Shown here: piece after piece, positions 25,816-30,149 of the stretch | How positions within the stretch are numbered: the stretch's first letter is position 1 | How the letters are laid out: each line of letters begins with the position of its first letter | Source of the DNA: Candidatus Thorarchaeota archaeon SMTZ1-83 | GTDB taxonomy: Archaea > Asgardarchaeota > Thorarchaeia > Thorarchaeales > Thorarchaeaceae | DNA: 30,149 nucleotides | Direction: 5' to 3' | Assembly (NCBI GenBank): GCA_001563325.1 | Contig: LRSK01000247.1 | Coordinates: forward strand, 1 to 30,149 | The notes under the pieces: model-generated | Database searches by the model: none | What the model saw: only the letters and a program-made list of their open reading frames with translations | What the model was told of the DNA's origin: nothing | Position numbers and translations under genes: made by a program

Positions 25816-25848
25816 TACCCTTCTGTCACTTGCTGGATTCCAGTCATG
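25816..25848 (-). other. Possible leader micro-ORF before the methyltransferase gene
   Basis: An ATG at 25848, about 6 nt after the predicted transcription start, opens a ten-codon frame (MTGIQQVTEG) whose TAG ends 4 nt before the TTG start of the methyltransferase. The last codons form the AAGGG ribosome site. Termination-reinitiation coupling is possible; chance is also possible. Confidence 0.3.
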
Positions 25849-25860
25849 CTACTCCATCTC

Positions 25861-25888
25861 ACTATACAGATTCCTCCACTCTGGTCAA
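25861..25888 (-). promoter_or_regulatory. Sigma-70 promoter of the methyltransferase gene
   Basis: On the minus strand TTGACC (25883-25888), a 16-nt spacer and TATAGT (25861-25866), giving a start near 25854 and a leader of about 43 nt. Confidence 0.62.
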
Positions 25889-26010
25889 CCCTCACCCCAG
25901 CCACCCGGGGACTCCTGAAACGATGGAGATTGAGTGGCAGAAAACCGGCTGAAAACGAAGAGGAGACGTTCCCAGTGAAGAATCCCCAGAAATCTACGCC
26001 CACACACTGG

Positions 26011-26039
26011 TTGACCTTTTCTCATTTTGATGGTATTGT
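26011..26039 (+). promoter_or_regulatory. Sigma-70 promoter of the small orphan gene
   Basis: TTGACC (26011-26016), a 17-nt spacer and TATTGT (26034-26039) with an extended TG (26031-26032). The start near 26046 gives a leader of about 30 nt with an AAAGGAGG ribosome site. Confidence 0.6.
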
Positions 26040-26075
26040 ATGCCTAACGGCAAGTGAAAAAAAGGAGGGCAAAAG

Positions 26076-26300
26076 ATGGCTTATGCCACAGGAAGAGTCA
26101 AGCTGCGCAAATCACGAAGGACCGGGAAATGGATTCCTTTTGGGTGGGTGACTGTTCATGATGGAGAAGAAGCAGTCAATGAACCCGTATACGCCCCGAA
26201 GGGGATTCAATTTGACACCAAGGAAAGAGCTGAAGTCTACGGCGAACGCATGATACAGGAGAAAATCAAGGATCTGAAACGTGACGGTGTTGTAGAGTGA
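26076..26300 (+). CDS. Small basic protein of unknown function (74 aa)
   Basis: I do not recognise this protein. Its own promoter and a strong AAAGGAGG site 7-8 nt before the ATG make it a convincing gene. The N-terminus is basic (GRVKLRKSRRTGKW). The middle reads as beta-strands (WIPFGWVTVHDGEE, EPVYAPKGIQFDTKE). The C-terminus is an amphipathic helix (RAEVYGERMIQEKIKDLKRDG). There is no signal peptide, membrane segment or cysteine. The fold might resemble small strand-strand-helix domains such as those at the N-terminus of integrases, which is only a shape comparison. The LarA-family gene starts about 140 nt downstream on the same strand and may share the transcript. Confidence 0.72.
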   Translation: MAYATGRVKLRKSRRTGKWIPFGWVTVHDGEEAVNEPVYAPKGIQFDTKERAEVYGERMIQEKIKDLKRDGVVE

Positions 26301-26441
26301 AGATAGTGAGAATCATGGTAGGCAAATCTAGGTGGCTATCAGAAGATGTAGTGGTGAACTTCAGGGTGAGTAGTATCCTCAGAGCATGAATTGATGGCAA
26401 ATTCTCTCCCCCCCCCCTACAAACCTAGGAGATATGAGGTC

Positions 26442-27686
26442 ATGACGGAAGTGATTGTCCCGTACGGCTCCACGGAGGAGACTGTCACATTGGATGGGAC
26501 GGTAGAAACTGTGCTGGCTTACCCGGGAGACTTCGTGGAGAGGATTTCATCAGATTCAATCGTTGAGTCCATCGAAAAGCCGCTGGGTAAGCCACCCTTA
26601 AGGCAATTCTTGAGCAACTCTAAGAACCTTCTGGTAGTGGTCAATGATGGAACGAGAAGGACGCCAACTGCTCAGATTCTCGAATTGATCTCCCCGCTCC
26701 TCGAAAAGACCAGTTTCAGAGTGCTGATCGCATGTGGTTCACATCAAAGACCAAGACCGCGGGAAGTGACACGAATTCTGGGGAAGAACTACGCCAACTT
26801 GAGCACGAGAGTTATAGTCCACGATTCCAAGCGGACAGAAGGAATGGTATACCTCGGGAGAACGAGAAGAGGAACGGAACTCTCAATCAATTCCTTAGCG
26901 ATTGAATCGGACAGGATACTGGTGATTACTTCCGTGGAGCCTCACTATTTCGCTGGATTCATGGGTGGAAGGAAATCGCTTGTCCCTGGGATTTCTTCAT
27001 ACTCGACCATCGTCCAAAATCATAGATTGGCGCTTCACTCAATGGCAAAGGCATTCTCTCTCCATCGCAACCCGGTCAACAATGATATGATGGAGATTTT
27101 CAACTACCTTTCCGAAGACAAGGTCTTCTCGATTCAGCTCCTCCAAGACCGAGGTGGCAAGATTACCGAGGTATTCTCAGGTGACATCCAGAAGACTTTC
27201 TCCCTCCTCACAGAGTCAACTAGAAGGCTCTATGGAGTGAAAACAGGTCGTAGAGCTGACATCCTCGTGAGTATCGTTTCCGATGGAGAATTGAGTCTCT
27301 ACGAGTCGAGAAAGGCGATACACTACGGAATTCTCGGACTAAGGAAAGGTGGAATACTCATTGTAGTCTCTCCCTGTGCAAGGGGATTGGGAAGTTCTCA
27401 TTTCATCGAACCGATATCGGCATCTCGAACTCCTCAGCATCTGATCAATAAGGTGCACGAGGATTTTCAGTTGGGCCATCAGAGATTGGCAAAGTGGGTA
27501 GATGCACTCCTGTGGGGAGAAGTGTGGCTTGTGTCAGACCTTCCTGAGCGGTCCGTTACGGATCTCTTCTTAAGACCGTACCATTCTGTGAGTGCAGCCT
27601 TGAAGGATGCTATACGGTCGAAAGGGATGTCTTCCAAGGTGGTTTTTGTCTTCGACGGTGCGACCACCGTTCCTCTGACTTCATAA
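26442..27686 (+). CDS. LarA-family protein (lactate racemase-like, DUF2088)
   Basis: LarA isomerises lactate, and its relatives act on other 2-hydroxy acids, using a nickel-pincer nucleotide. From the ATG at 26442 the protein has 414 residues and starts TEVIVPYGSTEETVTL, the family N-terminus. Motifs are NDGTRRTPT, GSHQRP with His101, SVEPHYFAGFMGGRKSLVPGI with His168 and Lys178, and QNHRLAL with His194. These match His108, His174, Lys184 and His200 of the Lactobacillus enzyme. The open frame extends to a TTG at 26391 across a run of nine C; those 17 residues do not fit the family. AGGAG lies 10 nt before the chosen ATG. No larB, larC or larE genes for the cofactor are in the window, so the actual substrate is uncertain. 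Confidence 0.87.
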   Translation: MTEVIVPYGSTEETVTLDGTVETVLAYPGDFVERISSDSIVESIEKPLGKPPLRQFLSNSKNLLVVVNDGTRRTPTAQILELISPLLEKTSFRVLIACGSHQRPRPREVTRILGKNYANLSTRVIVHDSKRTEGMVYLGRTRRGTELSINSLAIESDRILVITSVEPHYFAGFMGGRKSLVPGISSYSTIVQNHRLALHSMAKAFSLHRNPVNNDMMEIFNYLSEDKVFSIQLLQDRGGKITEVFSGDIQKTFSLLTESTRRLYGVKTGRRADILVSIVSDGELSLYESRKAIHYGILGLRKGGILIVVSPCARGLGSSHFIEPISASRTPQHLINKVHEDFQLGHQRLAKWVDALLWGEVWLVSDLPERSVTDLFLRPYHSVSAALKDAIRSKGMSSKVVFVFDGATTVPLTS

Positions 27687-27797
27687 AAGTGCCATCCGCT
27701 TCTTGCCCATTACACTCAACCTGACAAATTCTCTCACATCGTCTCTCGACGCTGTACTATCGTCTTTCATGCCGCCTTGGAACTCCTCCAGTCACCC

Positions 27798-27825
27798 TTG
27801 ACAAGTTTGCCCCCGTGGATATCAT
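27798..27825 (+). promoter_or_regulatory. Sigma-70 promoter of trkH-trkA
   Basis: Perfect TTGACA (27798-27803), a 16-nt spacer and TATCAT (27820-27825). The start is predicted at about 27832, the first base of the trkH ATG. Confidence 0.68.
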
Positions 27826-27831
27826 CTAACA

Positions 27832-29217
27832 ATGATGCAGTGGCGGAGATTCTATACCAGGGAAGTGACTCCCGTCAGGGTCATCCTTCTGGGTTATCTC
27901 ATTCTCGTCCTTGTCGGTACACTTCTCCTCACTCTACCTTACGCCTCTACCCATAGTGGAGGTGAGAAAAGGGTTTCTCTCATTGACTCTCTTTTCACTG
28001 CCACCTCCGCAGTCTGTGTAACTGGGCTCATCGTGAGAGACACAGAATATGATTTCTCCCTCTTCGGAAAGAGCGTGATATTGCTGTTGGTTCAGGTCGG
28101 AGGACTTGGATACATGACCATATCGACCATCATATTGGTGTTCCTCGGTAAGAAGATATCTTTGAGACAGAGATTGGTGATAAAGGAGGGATTCAAGCAG
28201 TTCAGTCTGGAAGACATCGCGAAATTCACGTCGAGGGTATTCCAAGTCACAATCCTGATAGAGGCAGTAGGATTCTTCGTTCTCTTCTTCGCCTTCTTAA
28301 AGGACTTCTCCTGGCAGAAATCCTTCGGCGTCTCCATTTTCCATTCGGTATCAGGGTTCTGTAATGCAGGGTTTTCGGCCTTCTCGAACAATCTCCAAGA
28401 CTACGCCGGGAATTTCTTGATAGTCCTTACCGTAGCCGCTCTGTTCATCCTCGGTGGGCTTGGATTCTTCTCATTCGGAGATCTGTACAACACTTACATG
28501 AGAAGGAAGACGAAGAGACTCTCACTGCACACCAAACTTGTCCTTCGTATTACTGCTCTGTTGATCTTTGGCGGCACGGCAGTCATTCTTGTTATGGAGT
28601 GGCACAAGGGCCTCTCGGATTTCCCTGCTCACACCAAGGTTCTCACTGCATTCTTCTCAGCAGTCACACCAAGAACCGCCGGTTTTTCGCTGGTGAATCT
28701 GAGAAACTTCGCCCTCGGCACATCCCTCCTTTTGGTCTTCTTCATGTTCATCGGTGCATCGCCCGGTGGCACAGGAGGAGGGATAAAGACCACGACTTTC
28801 GCCGTTCTGGTGAACACTCTACGAGGCTTGAGGAAGGGCGGTGAGATGATCGTATATGGCAGGAGGATATCTGAGCCATCGGTTCGAAATGCCCTTCTTG
28901 TGTTCCTGTGGGGGATTTTCATAGTAGGGTTGGGAAGTCTGATCCTGGCAATCAGTGAAGTGGAAGTTGCTGGAAGGAGCGGATATGTGGGAATGCTCTT
29001 CGAGCAGGTTTCCGCATTTGGCACAGTGGGACTCTCGCTTGGTTCCACAGTTAAAGCCAATGTGAGTCTCTCACATGAATTTTCGCCTCTCGGCAAATTT
29101 ATCATCGTGGCAACTATGCTTTCCGGAAGAATCGGCCCCCTCACGATAGGGAGCGCTCTGTTGGGAGTGAAGAGGCCCAAGGTCAGATATCCGGAAGCCA
29201 AAATAATGATAGGGTGA
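27832..29217 (+). CDS. trkH: TrkH-family potassium uptake protein, membrane subunit
   Basis: TrkH/KtrB proteins form the K+-conducting membrane subunit gated by a TrkA/KtrA ring. The 461-residue protein has about eight to ten hydrophobic segments and the four pore loops of the family: TSAVCVTGLIV, SVSGFCNAGFSAF, AVTPRTAGFSLVN and SAFGTVGLSLG, each with the selectivity-filter glycine. The GASPGGTGGGIKTTTF motif after the third loop is also diagnostic. Two adjacent ATGs (27832, 27835) lie 6 and 9 nt past the -10 box with no Shine-Dalgarno site, so the mRNA is probably leaderless. trkA follows with touching ends. By length it is nearer KtrB than E. coli TrkH. Confidence 0.95.
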   Translation: MMQWRRFYTREVTPVRVILLGYLILVLVGTLLLTLPYASTHSGGEKRVSLIDSLFTATSAVCVTGLIVRDTEYDFSLFGKSVILLLVQVGGLGYMTISTIILVFLGKKISLRQRLVIKEGFKQFSLEDIAKFTSRVFQVTILIEAVGFFVLFFAFLKDFSWQKSFGVSIFHSVSGFCNAGFSAFSNNLQDYAGNFLIVLTVAALFILGGLGFFSFGDLYNTYMRRKTKRLSLHTKLVLRITALLIFGGTAVILVMEWHKGLSDFPAHTKVLTAFFSAVTPRTAGFSLVNLRNFALGTSLLLVFFMFIGASPGGTGGGIKTTTFAVLVNTLRGLRKGGEMIVYGRRISEPSVRNALLVFLWGIFIVGLGSLILAISEVEVAGRSGYVGMLFEQVSAFGTVGLSLGSTVKANVSLSHEFSPLGKFIIVATMLSGRIGPLTIGSALLGVKRPKVRYPEAKIMIG

Positions 29218-29222
29218 TAGAA

Positions 29223-29909
29223 ATGAGACACATAGTTGTGATCGGTCTTGGGAGATTCGGTTCTGCAATCGCCGAAGCCCTAAGCAGCAAACAATGCGAG
29301 GTTCTTGTCATCGACAGTGACGAGAAGAAGATAGAGAGACTGGAACCAATTGTTACACAAGCTCTTGTATTAGATGCGACTGATGAAGAAGCATTACGAG
29401 AGGCTGGAATTAGAGACTTTGATGTTGCGATAGTGGCGGTGGGGGCTGACATCGAAGCGAGCATACTTATCACCATGTTACTGAAGGAATTCGGGATCAA
29501 AGAGGTCGTAACGAAGGCGATGGACAATCTTCACGCCAAGATTCTGCGGAAGGTGGGTTGCGACAGAGTAGTCTTTCCAGAAAGAGATATGGGGCAGAGA
29601 TTGGCTGAAAGCTTGATTTCACCGAAGATATTCGACTACATAGAGCTGTCATCGACTCATTCTCTCATTGAAATAGATGCTCCGGAGTCTCTGGAAGGAA
29701 GAACTCTGAAACAAGCCGAATTGAGAGCAAAATACGGCGTGAGTGTGATCGCCATAAAGCGGAAGACTCCAACCATCAGGGAGGATGGGGAAACTGAATT
29801 CAAGGAGACGACCATAATCGGTCCGTCTGCAGATGAAGAGATCCAGCGAGGAGACAGGCTGTGTTTGCTCGGTAAGGACGAAGGCCTTGTCGGAATTCAG
29901 AAACTATGA
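29223..29909 (+). CDS. trkA: TrkA/KtrA-family potassium channel regulatory subunit
   Basis: TrkA is the cytosolic nucleotide-binding ring that controls TrkH. From the ATG at 29223 the protein has 228 residues: an RCK N-terminal Rossmann domain (1-~120) with GLGRFGSAIAEAL, the acidic VLVIDSDEKK that binds nucleotide ribose, and LVLDATDEEALREAGI; then a TrkA-C domain (about 140-225, IEIDAPESLEGRTLKQAELRAKYGVSVIAIKR). A GTG at 29214 overlapping the trkH stop (GTGA) is an alternative start. The ATG is favoured because AGGGTGA, which includes that stop, lies just upstream as a ribosome site. With a single RCK unit it is of the KtrA type. Its stop overlaps the next gene by 4 nt. Confidence 0.94.
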   Translation: MRHIVVIGLGRFGSAIAEALSSKQCEVLVIDSDEKKIERLEPIVTQALVLDATDEEALREAGIRDFDVAIVAVGADIEASILITMLLKEFGIKEVVTKAMDNLHAKILRKVGCDRVVFPERDMGQRLAESLISPKIFDYIELSSTHSLIEIDAPESLEGRTLKQAELRAKYGVSVIAIKRKTPTIREDGETEFKETTIIGPSADEEIQRGDRLCLLGKDEGLVGIQKL

Positions 29910-30149
29910 GCAAAGTGGAAGAACTTGTCGATCTGGCCAAATTCTACTTCCTCAACAAGAATTTTGAAGAAGCTATACAGAAGTACGTCGAGGCACTTAA
30001 GCTGACACCCAAGGATGCGCGAATCTACTACAATCTGGGTATTGTTTATGAGGCCATGAATATCGTTGACAAAGCCAAGGAGAACTTTAGGCTGGCCCTG
30101 GAACTCGATGAAACGCTCATTGCAGCTAAGAAGCATCTCCATAGACTCG
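29906..30149 (+). CDS. TPR-repeat protein, cut by the right window edge
   Basis: The ATG at 29906 overlaps the trkA stop (ATGA) and the frame stays open for 81 codons to the window end. The visible part reads MSKVEELVDLAKFYFLNKNF and then two tetratricopeptide repeats (EEAIQKYVEALKLTPKDARI, YYNLGIVYEAMNIVDKAKEN, FRLALELDE). There is no signal peptide, so it is probably cytoplasmic, unlike the TPR lipoprotein in the fab operon. The overlap implies coupled translation with the K+ uptake genes. Its function is unknown. Confidence 0.82.
   Translation, partial: MSKVEELVDLAKFYFLNKNFEEAIQKYVEALKLTPKDARIYYNLGIVYEAMNIVDKAKENFRLALELDETLIAAKKHLHRL

Noticed and set aside
26040..26057. Micro-ORF (MPNGK) before the small orphan gene
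   Set aside because: Its ATG directly abuts the -10 box and should lie upstream of the transcript start.

Overview
The window is about 30 kb of ordinary-density bacterial chromosome: roughly 25 genes, short spacers and few mobile sequences. I see no rRNA, tRNA or CRISPR array. Gene content (FabG-ACP-FabF-RNase III order, HPr/enzyme I, Dxs, TruA, PurB, HtrA) is bacterial. Two items point towards the FCB/candidate-phylum part of the tree: a secreted protein ending in a type-IX-like sorting domain, and an archaeal-type bifunctional phosphoglucose/phosphomannose isomerase beside a GH57 glucanotransferase of the Thermococcus type. I cannot name the organism; an uncultured WOR-3/TA06/Zixibacteria-like lineage is a guess.

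Layout. 1-1580 (-): ECF sigma factor and DUF5667-type membrane anti-sigma candidate, with the first codons of another gene at the left edge. 1751-4854 (+): ptsH-ptsI-isomerase operon. 4797-7605 (-): GH57 glucanotransferase then recO. 7738-8664 (+): a Nudix-macrodomain fusion. 8661-13786 (-): truA-transaldolase-htrA-purB-DUF4412 operon. 13814-19571 (+): fabG-acpP-fabF-rnc-TPR lipoprotein-comM operon. 19572-20021: a spacer with a dispersed repeat. 20022-21194 (+): trans-sulfuration PLP enzyme. 21191-22501 (-): Tat-exported DUF362 protein with a C-terminal sorting domain. 22574-22769: an inverted-repeat mini-element. 22807-24702 (+): dxs. 25044-25811 (-): methyltransferase. 26076-27686 (+): a small orphan protein and a LarA-family protein. 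27832-30149 (+): trkH-trkA and a TPR gene cut by the right edge.

The most striking signal is regulatory. Clear sigma-70 promoters (TTGACA-like, 15-17 nt, TATAAT-like) stand before nearly every operon. In ptsH, GH57, Nudix-macro, dxs, trkH and probably fabG the start codon lies only 6-10 nt past the -10 box, so those mRNAs should be leaderless or nearly so. Genes inside operons mostly have Shine-Dalgarno sites. In ptsH and fabG the TTG of the -35 box is itself an in-frame false start.

Functionally the window combines sugar-phosphate and glucan metabolism, phosphotransfer (HPr/EI without a visible permease), fatty-acid synthesis, isoprenoid precursor synthesis, envelope quality control, K+ uptake and DNA repair/uptake (RecO, ComM). 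No defence island or large novel system is evident. The best candidates for something undescribed are the Nudix-macrodomain fusion, the Cys-rich tail of the anti-sigma candidate, the Tat signal plus sorting domain protein, the repeat element and the leaderless promoter pattern.
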